From: Pseudomonas alcaliphila JAB1
Lineage (GTDB): Bacteria > Pseudomonadota > Gammaproteobacteria > Pseudomonadales > Pseudomonadaceae
DNA length: 64,000 nucleotides
Direction: 5' to 3'
Assembly: GCF_001941865.1 (NCBI RefSeq)
Contig: NZ_CP016162.1
Location: 2,418,001-2,482,000, forward strand
The notes under the pieces are model-generated. The model made no database searches. It was given only the letters and a program-made list of their open reading frames with translations, and was not told where the DNA came from. Both the position numbers and the translations under genes were made by a program. How positions within the stretch are numbered: position 1 is the stretch's first letter; each line of letters opens with the position of its first letter. This document shows positions 51,440 to 61,325 of the stretch, piece by piece.

Positions 51440-52096
51440 TCAGCCATCTGGAGTCTGTTGGTAACTGCGCTCGCGAGCTTCTTGCAGGCGTTGCCTGAGG
51501 TATTGATCGCGAGTGAGTCCATCGGGAATGTTCTGCAGGCCGAGCACTTCTTCGACGATACTTCTTTCCTCGGCCTTGTAGCGTTCGAAGTTCGGGTCAG
51601 ATCGTTGCGCCAGTTTGGCCTCACGCTCAGCGCTGATGGCCTGGTAACGCTTGATCAGCGCTTCAGCGCGTCTCTTCTGCTCGGCTTCGTCTTCGCTGAC
51701 AGCCTTGATCAGGGCGATCTGCAACAACAGGGCCTCGCTCAGCGCCAATTCCCCTCGCTGCTCCAGTGCATCGACGCCCTCACTCAACGCTTGCGCTTGT
51801 GCTTCGCGACTGCTGCTGTCGAGTGCCGTGGCGTGCTCGATGAACCCTCTGTAGCGCCGATGAAAATCCAGGCGGCGTTCCTGTTGCTGGACTTCGGGCC
51901 TGGCCAACAGGTGCATTTGCTCGGGACTCAGATCGGCTGGGGCTGGCGAGGCGCTGCCTTGTGCGGCTGGTTGCACTGGCGTTTGCTCTGGTGGTGAGGT
52001 GGCAGGTTCTTCGGCGTTGGTGCGTTGCCAGTACCAGGCGAGTGTCATGCTGCCAATCAGAAAGCAACTGCCGAACAGCAGAATGGAGCGGGGCAT
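51440..52096 (-). CDS. Unrecognised membrane-anchored helical protein
   Basis: I do not recognise this 218-residue protein. Residues 1-22 are a hydrophobic signal anchor ('ILLFGSCFLIGSMTLAW'), residues 25-55 a Pro/Ala/Thr-rich linker, and residues 57-218 are charged and almost wholly helical, with Glu/Gln/Arg/Ala heptads suggesting coiled coil. The layout (anchor, flexible linker, extended helical domain facing the periplasm) is that of steric foldases such as lipase chaperones, and it converges on a secreted esterase. However, the RxxFDYFLSAxGE motif of lipase chaperones is absent. The start at 52096 has AAGGA 6 bases upstream. A chaperone or PlcR-like accessory role is speculation. Confidence 0.6.
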   Translation of the reverse strand: MPRSILLFGSCFLIGSMTLAWYWQRTNAEEPATSPPEQTPVQPAAQGSASPAPADLSPEQMHLLARPEVQQQERRLDFHRRYRGFIEHATALDSSSREAQAQALSEGVDALEQRGELALSEALLLQIALIKAVSEDEAEQKRRAEALIKRYQAISAEREAKLAQRSDPNFERYKAEERSIVEEVLGLQNIPDGLTRDQYLRQRLQEARERSYQQTPDG

Positions 52097-52216
52097 GAGC
52101 AGTCCTTGCGCGAGTCGATTGTCTTGCAGCTTAGAAGTTGCAGTCGCGGTTTGCCTGTCCATGCAGCGAATGGCGGGCCTGCCCTCTCGTCGTGGGTGAG
52201 AGGGCAGGCGTTTGGA

Positions 52217-54232
52217 TCAGAACAGCGGCTTGCCGTCTTCGCGCGTGACGATCACGGTGGCCGAGCGTGGGCGGCGACCGGGGCCGTCCGGCCAGGTGCT
52301 GCGAAAATCCGTCGGAGTCGAGCCTTCACCCGGGTGCTGGATGTTGACGAACAACGTACGGAAGTCCGGTGTGGCGGTGATGCCGGTGACCTCACAGCCT
52401 ACGGGTCCGACCAGAAAGCGCTTGACCTCGCCGGTGGTGGGCTCGGCCACCAGCATCTGGTTGTTGCCGAAAGGGCCGCTGGCGAGCTGGCTGCCGCTCA
52501 TGTCGGTTTGGATCCACAGGCGGCCTTCGTCGTCGAACCACAGGCCGTCCGGACTGGCCAGGCGGTTGTCGGCGGTCAGCGGTCTGCCGTTGGGGTCGAG
52601 GCTGTCGTTCTCCGACCCGGCCAGCAGGAACAGGCTCCAGACGAATTCACGGCCAGCATAGTCGCGGCTCTGCTCACGCCAGCGGATGATGTGACCGAAG
52701 GCGTTGGCCGGGCGCGGGTTGGCTGCGTCGGCGACGGTGCGCGAACTGTTGTTGGTGAGGGTGAAGTAGACGTCGCCGTTATTCGGGTTCACCGCCCCCC
52801 ACTCCGGGCGATCCATCTTGGTGGCGCCGACGATGTCGGCAGCCAGGCGGGTGTTGATCAGCACCTCGCCCTGGTCGGCGAAGCTTACCCCGGCAGCCCT
52901 GCAGGCGGCCTGGAAGGCCTTGTCCTTGATGTCCAGGGCCAGCCAATCCCCCTTGCCGTTGGCCTTGAAGCGCGCCACGTAGAGAGTGCCCTCGTCGAGC
53001 AGATTGCCGTTGCTGCGACCCGGTACGTACCTGCCGCGGCTGACGAACTTGTAGATGTACTCATTCTGCGAATCGTCGCCGGAATAGCAGACCACTGGAC
53101 TGCCCGGTTTGACCGGGGCGAATACCAGGCCTTCGTGGGCGAAGCGGCCCAGTGCGGTGCGCTTGACCGGGGTCGATTCCGGCGCGAAGGGATCGATCTC
53201 GACGATCCAGCCGAAGTGGTTCGGCTCGTTGCGATAGTCGCCTGCAGCCTCGGCGGCCAGGCGGGTGGCGTTGAAGCGCTGGAATTCGTCGCCGGACAGG
53301 TGATCCCAACCGTAGCGGCTGGCGCTGCCGACACCGTAGCGGGTCATTTCACGCGGGCGCTCGGCATCGCCGCTGGCGAAATAACCGGCCCAGTTTTCCT
53401 CGCAGGTCAGGTAAGTGCCCCAGGGCGTGAAGCCGTTGGCGCAGTTGTTCAGCGTGCCGCGGGTGGCGGTGCCGTCGGGGCTGTAGCGAGTCCGGAGCAG
53501 GGCGTGACCGCGTGCTGGGCCGCTGATCTGCATCGGTGTGGCGCCCGTGATGCGGCGGTTGCGGGCGCTGGGCAGCACCCCCCACTGGCCGCGCACGCGG
53601 CGTACTTCTACCACCGAAACGCCGTGGGCGTTGATTTCCTTGCGCACTTCATCGGCGCTGCTGCGCTTGCCGCCGACCAGGGTGGGACCATTGGGGTGCA
53701 GCAGCGGCGCGTCGATGTACTCGTGGTTGAGTACCAGCAGGCCGTGGTCGCTCTTGTGACCGCCGCCGCGCTGACCGTCGATGGGGAAGAAGTGCATGCC
53801 GTCATGGTGCATGCCGATCTGGTCAGCCTGATCGGCGGCACTGTTGCCGGCGTTGTCGAGGAATGCCGGGAAGCTGCCACGAATCGGCGTGCCCCAGGGG
53901 ATGAAGGTGGTGGCTTTGTAGCCGGCTGGCACGGTGATGGTATCGGCACGGGTAACCGCCACCGGATTGAACGGCAGGCGCTTGCTGCGTTTCTTCAGGC
54001 GTTCCAGCAGCTCCTTGAGCTGGTCTTTGAGTTGGTTGTCAGCGGCCTCGGCACTACCGGGCATGGCCACGCCGAGAAAGCCCATGACGCCGAGCGCAGC
54101 GCCGCCGGCGACCACCTGGCGGCGGCTCAGACCGGCTTCGATCAGGTCATTGATATGAGGATTGCTGGAGGTGTTGCTGAGCGGTTCATCGCCATTGCCG
54201 AATAGCACGTTTTGCTCTTGTTCATTGCGCAT
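52217..54232 (-). CDS. Tat-exported PhoX-family phosphatase (DUF839)
   Basis: A 671-residue protein of the PhoX/DUF839 beta-propeller family. A twin-arginine signal has its RR pair at residues 37-38 ('SRRQVVAGGAALGVMGF'), so it is exported folded. Family segments are 'GKHKSDHGLLVLNHEY'-like 'KSDHGLLVLNHEYIDA', 'GFTPWGTYLTCEENWAGYFA' and 'SPDGLWFDDEGRLWIQTDMS'. PhoX is a calcium/iron-dependent alkaline phosphatase that releases phosphate from organic phosphates; some relatives have other phosphoesterase roles. A PHO-box-like site 53 bases upstream supports the phosphate link. It is not adjacent to other pho genes. Confidence 0.85.
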   Translation of the reverse strand: MRNEQEQNVLFGNGDEPLSNTSSNPHINDLIEAGLSRRQVVAGGAALGVMGFLGVAMPGSAEAADNQLKDQLKELLERLKKRSKRLPFNPVAVTRADTITVPAGYKATTFIPWGTPIRGSFPAFLDNAGNSAADQADQIGMHHDGMHFFPIDGQRGGGHKSDHGLLVLNHEYIDAPLLHPNGPTLVGGKRSSADEVRKEINAHGVSVVEVRRVRGQWGVLPSARNRRITGATPMQISGPARGHALLRTRYSPDGTATRGTLNNCANGFTPWGTYLTCEENWAGYFASGDAERPREMTRYGVGSASRYGWDHLSGDEFQRFNATRLAAEAAGDYRNEPNHFGWIVEIDPFAPESTPVKRTALGRFAHEGLVFAPVKPGSPVVCYSGDDSQNEYIYKFVSRGRYVPGRSNGNLLDEGTLYVARFKANGKGDWLALDIKDKAFQAACRAAGVSFADQGEVLINTRLAADIVGATKMDRPEWGAVNPNNGDVYFTLTNNSSRTVADAANPRPANAFGHIIRWREQSRDYAGREFVWSLFLLAGSENDSLDPNGRPLTADNRLASPDGLWFDDEGRLWIQTDMSGSQLASGPFGNNQMLVAEPTTGEVKRFLVGPVGCEVTGITATPDFRTLFVNIQHPGEGSTPTDFRSTWPDGPGRRPRSATVIVTREDGKPLF

Positions 54233-54284
54233 GGAGGGCTCCTTGTCAGGCTGATCGACGGAGTCATGACGCTAACCAAGGAAA

Positions 54285-54302
54285 ACGACGGAATAGTGAC
54301 AG
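54285..54302 (-). promoter_or_regulatory. PHO-box-like site upstream of the PhoX-family gene
   Basis: On the minus strand CTGTCAC-TATT-CCGTCGT matches the two-heptamer PHO box with its 4-base spacer; the first heptamer is near perfect, the second 5 of 7. It ends 53 bases before the start codon. The rest of the 301-base gap to aceA holds only the aceA terminator and no gene. Confidence 0.5.
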
Positions 54303-54454
54303 CGCCTGTGCGCCATTGCACAAAACTGCTCGGAGGGGCAACGACCATCCTCTGTTTGGCGCCGCTTCATCGGGTGTGGCAAGGCCGTGCAGGGCAGGCA
54401 GTGCAGGCGTTTGCGCTGGCATTGGTGCGCGGGACGCACCCTGCGCCCAGGCAT

Positions 54455-54479
54455 AAAAAAACCCCGGCAAAGCCGGGGC
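54455..54479 (-). terminator. Terminator of aceA
   Basis: CCCCGGC and GCCGGGG pair around a 3-base loop; in transcript sense the stem is followed by seven T residues. It lies about 55 bases after the aceA stop. Confidence 0.92.
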
Positions 54480-54533
54480 GGATTAGGCAAACAGGCTGCT
54501 GCGGATGCGTGGTCCGCAGCAGGAGAACCGTTC

Positions 54534-56129
54534 TTAGTGGAACTGGTTCATGGTGTTGTCTTTACCGCTCGCCTTCAGAGCGGCTTCGCCAGCGAAGTAC
54601 TCCTTGTGGTTGTCGCCGATGTCGGAGCCAGCCATGTTCTGGTGCTTGACGCAGGCGATACCCTGACGCAGTTCCTGACGCTGCACGCCTTTCACGTAGG
54701 CCAGCATGCCCTGATCGGCGAAGTAGCCCTTGGCCAGGTTGTCGGTGGACAGTGCGGCAGTGTGGTAGGTCGGCAGGGTGATCAGGTGGTGGAAGATGCC
54801 GGCGTGGGCCGAACCATCGCGCTGGAAGGTGCGGATCTTCTCGTCGGCAACCTGGGCCAATTCGGTCTCGTCGTACTCGACGCTCATCAGCTTGGCGCGG
54901 TCGTAGGCGGAAACGTCCTTGCCTTCGGCAACCATGGCGTCGAACACCTGCTGACGGAAGTTCAGCGTCCAGTTGAAGGACGGGCTGTTGTTGTACACCA
55001 GCTTGGCATTCGGGATGACTTCACGGATGCGGTCAACCATGGCTTTGATCTGGCCAACGTGCGGCTTCTCGGTCTCGATCCACAGCAGGTCGGCGCCGTT
55101 CTGCAGGCTGGTGATGCAGTCCAGTACGCAGCGGTCTTCGCCGGTGCCAGCGCGGAACTGGAACAGGTTGGACGGCAGACGCTTCGGACGCAGCAGCTTG
55201 CCGCCGCGGTTGATCACGACGTCGCCGTTGCCCAGATCGGCAGCGGACACTTCTTCGCAATCCAGGAAGCTGTTGTACAGGTCGCCCAGGTCGCCCGGCT
55301 CGTTGGTTACGGCGATCTGCTTGGTCAGGCCGGCGCCCAGGGAGTCGGTACGAGCAACGATCACGCCGTTGTCGATGCCCAACTCGAGGAAGGCGTAGCG
55401 AACGGCTGCGATCTTGGCCAGGAAGTCGGCGTGAGGAACGGTCACTTTACCGTCTTGGTGGCCGCACTGCTTCTCGTCGGAAACCTGGTTCTCGATCTGG
55501 ATGCAGCAGGCGCCTGCTTCGATCATGCGCTTGGCCAGCAGGTAGGTGGCTTCCGGGTTACCGAAGCCAGCGTCGATGTCGGCGATGATCGGCACGATGT
55601 GGGTTTCGTGGTTGTCGATCTGGCTCTGGATTTCAGCGGCCTTGGCGTGGTCGCCAGCTTCACGAGCAGCGTCCAGGGCGGTGAACAGCAGATCCAGCTC
55701 GCGGCTGTCAGCCTGGCGCAGGAAGGTGTACAGCTCTTCGATCAGGTCGGAGACGGCGGTCTTCTCGTGCATCGACTGATCCGGCAGCGGGCCGAAGTCG
55801 GAGCGCAGGGCGGCAACCATCCAGCCGGACAGGTAGAGGTAGCGCTTGTTGGTGGTCTTCAGGTGCTTCTTGATCGAGATCAGCTTCTGCTGACCGATGA
55901 AGCCGTGCCAGCAGCCCAGCGACTGGGTGTAGACGGAGGAGTCGGCGTCGTACTCTTCCATGTCCTTGCGCATGATGTCAGCGGTGTACTGAGCGATTTC
56001 CAGACCGGTCTTGAAGCGGTTCTGAGCGCGCATACGGGCGACGGACTCGGGGTTGATAGCGCTCCAGCTGCTGCCGAACTTCTCTTTCAGAGCGGCTACA
56101 GCCTTGATGTCGTTTTGATATGCGGACAT
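54534..56129 (-). CDS. aceA: Isocitrate lyase
   Basis: A 531-residue isocitrate lyase of the large Pseudomonas-type subclass. The catalytic signature is KQCGH at residues 220-224 (Cys222) in 'VSDEKQCGHQDGKVT', with 'ADIDAGFGNPEATYLLAKRM' and 'NNSPSFNW' also at the active site. It splits isocitrate to glyoxylate and succinate, allowing growth on acetate, fatty acids and other C2 sources. AAGGA precedes the ATG; a longer frame upstream has no homologous residues. A sigma-70 promoter and operator-like palindrome lie 370-430 bases upstream, implying a long leader. Confidence 0.96.
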   Translation of the reverse strand: MSAYQNDIKAVAALKEKFGSSWSAINPESVARMRAQNRFKTGLEIAQYTADIMRKDMEEYDADSSVYTQSLGCWHGFIGQQKLISIKKHLKTTNKRYLYLSGWMVAALRSDFGPLPDQSMHEKTAVSDLIEELYTFLRQADSRELDLLFTALDAAREAGDHAKAAEIQSQIDNHETHIVPIIADIDAGFGNPEATYLLAKRMIEAGACCIQIENQVSDEKQCGHQDGKVTVPHADFLAKIAAVRYAFLELGIDNGVIVARTDSLGAGLTKQIAVTNEPGDLGDLYNSFLDCEEVSAADLGNGDVVINRGGKLLRPKRLPSNLFQFRAGTGEDRCVLDCITSLQNGADLLWIETEKPHVGQIKAMVDRIREVIPNAKLVYNNSPSFNWTLNFRQQVFDAMVAEGKDVSAYDRAKLMSVEYDETELAQVADEKIRTFQRDGSAHAGIFHHLITLPTYHTAALSTDNLAKGYFADQGMLAYVKGVQRQELRQGIACVKHQNMAGSDIGDNHKEYFAGEAALKASGKDNTMNQFH

Positions 56130-56501
56130 GGTCAATCCTTCAAAAAATGTGTTGGTTGAGCACCGACTACCCACGCAATGCGTGCACGGATGCAGCGGCT
56201 GCGGGAGGCTTCCACTTTGACGGCGAGAATACGGCTGAGGCGAGGATTGACCACGAGGAGGGGGATGTGGCGAACAGTTCGGGCGCTTGGCGTGGGCCGG
56301 TTGGCTCGTGGAAACCTTGGGCACCTGCTGGGCTTTCGATCTGTCTGACGCTAAACGCTTCCCCGTCCCTCAGGACAACTTCGTTCCAGTCGCAACCTCG
56401 TCGTACGGCCTTGTGGGCTGTTGGGACACGGACCGTTGCGAAGTACTTCGCGGGCGGTCTGGAGATCCTTTTCAGGACCCCTGGCTAGCGGGAGCGAGGC
56501 C
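56130..56501 (-). other. Long untranslated leader of aceA
   Basis: About 370 bases between the predicted start of transcription and the aceA ATG with no convincing coding frame. I see no riboswitch motif that I can name. It could hold post-transcriptional control elements, for instance for Crc/Hfq or Rsm proteins, but I could not identify a clear binding motif. Confidence 0.4.
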
Positions 56502-56530
56502 ATCATGCCTCTGGGAAAATGCTTCGTCAA
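56502..56530 (-). promoter_or_regulatory. Sigma-70 promoter of aceA
   Basis: On the minus strand TTGACG, 17 bases, then CATGAT, matching 5 of 6 and 4 of 6 consensus positions with ideal spacing. The operator-like palindrome lies just upstream of the -35. Confidence 0.6.
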
Positions 56531-56536
56531 ACGTTT

Positions 56537-56562
56537 TGTAGTGGTTTTTTAAAACTACTACA
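56537..56562. promoter_or_regulatory. Operator-like palindrome upstream of aceA promoter
   Basis: TGTAGT (56537-56542) and ACTACA (56557-56562) are inverted copies flanking an AT-rich centre in which TTTT and AAAA also pair. TGTAGT/ACTACA half-sites are, as I recall, those of RccR, the KDPG-responsive regulator of the glyoxylate shunt in Pseudomonas; the spacing here (14 bases) is longer than I remember for that site, so the assignment is tentative. Confidence 0.45.
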
Positions 56563-56687
56563 TATTCAGTAGACGACTGGCTGGTCACGCTCGGCAGCCC
56601 ATGGGATGGGCGTTTCAGGCATTTCGCGGGTTGCCTGAGTTGTCCATCGTTCTTGCGAGGGAAAGGCATTCGACTTTGGTCGGGGTG

Positions 56688-57497
56688 TCAGTCGATCGCT
56701 TCGACCTTCAGGCGCAGCGACATGTCCTCGCGGCCCTGGGTAGTGTGTCGGCGCAACACGTCACGGCCGCTGGAGCTGGTTTCCTCGCTGACGCCACCCA
56801 GGGTAATCCACTCGCCGAGTCGGCCGCTGACGCGGGTATCGGTGCTTTGCACATCGATCACGCCGGGGTGGCTGTTGCTGACGCGATCGCGTTGGCTGCT
56901 GATGGCAACGTGGACCAGTTCGCCAGAGAGGCTGGCCGTTACGTAGAAGCCGCGGGTCACGTCGCGGTACTGGGTATCCTGGTAGACCTGGCCGTAAGGA
57001 CCGGTACTGGTGGTGGTCAGCGGCACGCTCTGGCCAACCTGAATCAGCGCTGGATAACCTTCGGTGGCCTGTACCTGCTGGGTGCCGCCGCCACGGCTGT
57101 CGGTGCTGCGGCGGATGATGCGCACCTGGTCGCGACCGTTCACTTCGCCGCGGCCGACCTGTACTTCGGCATTGCCGGCACTGAGCGTGCCATCGACGCG
57201 ATAGCCGCGGTCGTTCTGGTAATTGCTGTCGGCGCTCTCCACCGTGATCAGGAGGCGACGCGGGCGGGTGTCGAGTTGCTGCAACAACACGCGCACTTCA
57301 CCGATCTTGGCCGGTGACGCATTGACGATCAGTTGGTTGCCATAGGCGCTGACCTTGCCCTCGTTGCCGAGCATCGACTGCACCACGCCGAGTACGTCAT
57401 CGGCAGTGCGGTAATTCAGTGGGATTACCTCGGTGGCCGCTTGCAGCGGCAGGCACAGGCCGAGAAGCAGGGCGGCGAACAGCGTGCGCAGGGTCAT
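56688..57497 (-). CDS. Small secretin-like exported protein
   Basis: A 269-residue protein with a signal peptide ending 'LCLPLQAATE'. Residues 22-90 resemble the secretin N (NolW-type) fold: 'IPLNYRTADDVLGVVQSMLG' then 'LIVNASPAKIGEVRVLLQQL'. Residues 150-269 echo the start of a secretin core ('ALIQVGQSVPL' and 'GRLGEWITLGGVSEE'). It is far shorter than true secretins (about 600 residues) and lacks their C-terminal membrane-pore strands, so it probably does not form an outer membrane channel. Last gene of the operon starting at roxA; it overlaps the preceding gene by ATGA. Function unknown. Confidence 0.72.
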   Translation of the reverse strand: MTLRTLFAALLLGLCLPLQAATEVIPLNYRTADDVLGVVQSMLGNEGKVSAYGNQLIVNASPAKIGEVRVLLQQLDTRPRRLLITVESADSNYQNDRGYRVDGTLSAGNAEVQVGRGEVNGRDQVRIIRRSTDSRGGGTQQVQATEGYPALIQVGQSVPLTTTSTGPYGQVYQDTQYRDVTRGFYVTASLSGELVHVAISSQRDRVSNSHPGVIDVQSTDTRVSGRLGEWITLGGVSEETSSSGRDVLRRHTTQGREDMSLRLKVEAID

Positions 57498-58135
57498 AGC
57501 AGAAAGCTCCGCAGATCAGGGTCGGTGATGCTGGTATCCCAGGCCTGTTCGAACTGGGTTTGGCGTTGGCGCACGCGCGCCGGATCGTTGTACAGGGTGT
57601 AGCCGGATTGTTGATCGAGTTCAGGCCGCACGAACAGGCCTCTGTCATCGGCGATCAGGAAGGCGAGTTCCTCGTTGGCGTAATCCGGATTGAGTTTGCG
57701 GATATGCAGGTTGGAGGACAAGCGGCGAGACAGGGCGAGCAGGCGATGACCTTCCTTCACGGCGCGGGTCGGGTCGCGCAGCAGGATGCGCAGGCGCGCC
57801 CGTGGGCTGCTCAGCAGGAATCGGGTACAGGCCTGTTGCACGCTGCTGTGGTGATAGAGCCAGGGCTCCAGGTCATCGCTGTACAGGCACAGGCTGCGCT
57901 GCGCCTGCTGGATCAGCGCCAGGATATGGGCGCGAGCCTGCTGGGGCTGGCTGAAACGCTCCAGACGCTCGTGCTGGCCGAGTATGAACGGGGCCGGCTC
58001 CCATTGCGCCGCATCCGGCGTGATGGGCTCGGGGTTGTGCACGGCAAAACGCCCCGGCGACTCGAATTCGATAGCAGCCAGTTCAATGGGATCTGGCGTA
58101 TCGATCGGTTCGACCGGGGCGTCTTTGTCGTTCAT
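57494..58135 (-). CDS. DUF7931 domain protein
   Basis: A 213-residue protein, apparently cytoplasmic, that I know only as a conserved hypothetical in Pseudomonas next to aceA. Segments such as 'AQRSLCLYSDDLEPWLYHHS' and 'ARLRILLRDPTRAVKEGHRL' recall the fold of phospholipase-D-like proteins, but no HxK motif is present, so catalysis of that type is unlikely. It lies 8 bases after the GNAT gene and overlaps the secretin-like gene, in one operon with roxA. Confidence 0.6.
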   Translation of the reverse strand: MNDKDAPVEPIDTPDPIELAAIEFESPGRFAVHNPEPITPDAAQWEPAPFILGQHERLERFSQPQQARAHILALIQQAQRSLCLYSDDLEPWLYHHSSVQQACTRFLLSSPRARLRILLRDPTRAVKEGHRLLALSRRLSSNLHIRKLNPDYANEELAFLIADDRGLFVRPELDQQSGYTLYNDPARVRQRQTQFEQAWDTSITDPDLRSFLL

Positions 58136-58143
58136 TTCGGTCT

Positions 58144-58569
58144 CTACTGGCTGCTGCGCACCATATCCACGTGCGGTATGCCGGCGTCGAGGTACTCGTC
58201 GCTGACAATCCTGAAGCCTAGCCTTTCATAGAACGGCGTGGCGTGCACCTGAGCGGTGAGCATTTGCTGGTGCAGGCCGCGTTTTTCCGCTTCGGCGATC
58301 ACCGCCTGCATCAGCTTTTCGCCGACCTTGAGGCCGCGCCAGTCCTTGAGCACCGAGACACGGCCGATATGGCCATCGGGCAGCAGGCGCGCGGTCCCCA
58401 CCGGGTAATCACCTTCCTCGGCGAGAAAGTGCACGGCGTCAGTATCCTCGGCGTCCCACTCCAGTTCCGGCGGCACCGATTGCTCGGCGACGAATACGCT
58501 GTCGCGGATACGACGAAGCTCGACATTGTCCCTATGCCAGTCCGCGACTCGGACGGAGATCTCACTCAT
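58144..58569 (-). CDS. GNAT family N-acetyltransferase
   Basis: A 141-residue single-domain acetyltransferase. The acetyl-CoA binding loop appears as 'GHIGRVSVLKDWRGLKVGEK', with 'VHATPFYERLGFRIVSDEYL' near the end, typical of the small GNATs related to ElaA. Substrate unknown. The start at 58569 overlaps the roxA stop by 8 bases and has GGA upstream; longer frames run into roxA in another phase. Confidence 0.85.
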   Translation of the reverse strand: MSEISVRVADWHRDNVELRRIRDSVFVAEQSVPPELEWDAEDTDAVHFLAEEGDYPVGTARLLPDGHIGRVSVLKDWRGLKVGEKLMQAVIAEAEKRGLHQQMLTAQVHATPFYERLGFRIVSDEYLDAGIPHVDMVRSSQ

Positions 58570-59728
58570 CGGCAAATCCCAGGCTGCCTTGCTTGACCAG
58601 TTCCCATAGCAGGGTACGCCCCTCGTCGTCGGCCAGCCAGGCGCCGAGGTTTTCCACATGTAACGCATCGGCGCTGCAGATCAGCTTCAGCAGCTCGCGC
58701 AGGCGGGCGGAAACCAGGCGGCTCTGGCCGCTGGCGAACAGCACCAGGTCTTCGCCGACTTCCGACCAGGCCATGCGCGCGCTGGGGTTGCGGATGAGGA
58801 TCGCGCCGTCTTCCAGAGCGCCGAGGAAGTCCTCTTCCTCGATCTCGATGCCAGCGACCAGCTCCGGGTACTTGGGCTCGGTCATGAACTGGCCGAACCA
58901 GGTCATCAGCAGGCGCTCGTCGCTCATGTGCTCGTTGAGCAGGGCCTTGAGGCGCTCCAGGGCGTCGCGCTGGATCTGGTTGGGATCCTCGCTCGGCTGG
59001 ATGTCGGCATCGCTGTAACGCTCTTCGTCGGGCAGGAACTGGCCGAGGAAGTCGGTGAAATGGGTCAGTACTTCGGCGGCGCTCGGCGCGCGGAAGCCCA
59101 CGGAATAGGTCATGCAATCATCCTCAGCGGTGCCACAGTGGGCGAGGCATGGCGGCAGGTAGAGCATGTCGCCGGGTGCCAGCACCCATTCATCGGTTGG
59201 TTCGAATTGAGCCAGGATCTTCAGATCGGCGTGGGGGAGCAGCGGGCTGTCGGCATCGCACATCTGGCCAATTTGCCAGCGGCGATGGCCATGAGCCTGC
59301 AGCAGGAATACGTCGTAGTTGTCGAAATGCGGGCCGACGCCGCCACCGGGGGCAGCGAAGCTGATCATCAAGTCGTCGATGCGCCACTTGGGCAGGAACT
59401 TGAAGTCCTCCAGCAGCTCGGCCACTTCCGGGACGAACTGGTCGACGGCTTGTACCAGCAGGGTCCAGTCGCGCTCGGGCAGGTCCTGGAAGGTGTCCTC
59501 GTTGAACGGGCCGCGCTGCAGCTCCCAGGGGCGTTCCCCGTGCTCGATCACCAGGCGCGACTCGACCTCTTCTTCCAGCGCCAGGCCAGCCAGTTCGTCT
59601 GGGCTGATCGGGCTTTCGAAGTCAGGCACCGCTTGGCGCACCAGCAGCGGCTTCTTCTGCCAGTAGTCGCGCAGGAACTCACGGGCTGTGAGGCCGCCCA
59701 GCAATTGCAGCGGAGTATCAGGATTCAT
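58562..59728 (-). CDS. roxA: Ribosomal protein uL16 arginine hydroxylase
   Basis: A 388-residue JmjC-type 2-oxoglutarate/Fe(II) oxygenase, the RoxA/YcfD family, which hydroxylates an arginine of ribosomal protein uL16. The facial triad is His134-Asp136 in 'GPHFDNYDVF' and His197 in 'PPCLAHCGTAEDD', matching E. coli His125, Asp127 and His187. A C-terminal winged-helix domain follows, as in the family. First gene of a four-gene run towards aceA, with the next start overlapping its stop. Confidence 0.93.
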   Translation of the reverse strand: MNPDTPLQLLGGLTAREFLRDYWQKKPLLVRQAVPDFESPISPDELAGLALEEEVESRLVIEHGERPWELQRGPFNEDTFQDLPERDWTLLVQAVDQFVPEVAELLEDFKFLPKWRIDDLMISFAAPGGGVGPHFDNYDVFLLQAHGHRRWQIGQMCDADSPLLPHADLKILAQFEPTDEWVLAPGDMLYLPPCLAHCGTAEDDCMTYSVGFRAPSAAEVLTHFTDFLGQFLPDEERYSDADIQPSEDPNQIQRDALERLKALLNEHMSDERLLMTWFGQFMTEPKYPELVAGIEIEEEDFLGALEDGAILIRNPSARMAWSEVGEDLVLFASGQSRLVSARLRELLKLICSADALHVENLGAWLADDEGRTLLWELVKQGSLGFADE

Positions 59729-59760
59729 CAGTAAGCCCTTGAAATATATAAAAACCTTAA

Positions 59761-59788
59761 AACAAAAACGCCCGGCTCAGCCGGGCGT
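59761..59788 (-). terminator. Terminator of purB
   Basis: ACGCCCGGCT and AGCCGGGCGT form a 10-bp stem; in transcript sense followed by TTTTGTTTT. It lies 19 bases after the purB stop and insulates roxA. Confidence 0.9.
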
Positions 59789-59806
59789 CCTCGAGGCTGA
59801 TCGCGC

Positions 59807-61297
<1,491 letters not shown>

Positions 61298-61325
61298 TCA
61301 TACATGAAAACCGGTGCGTGACCGC

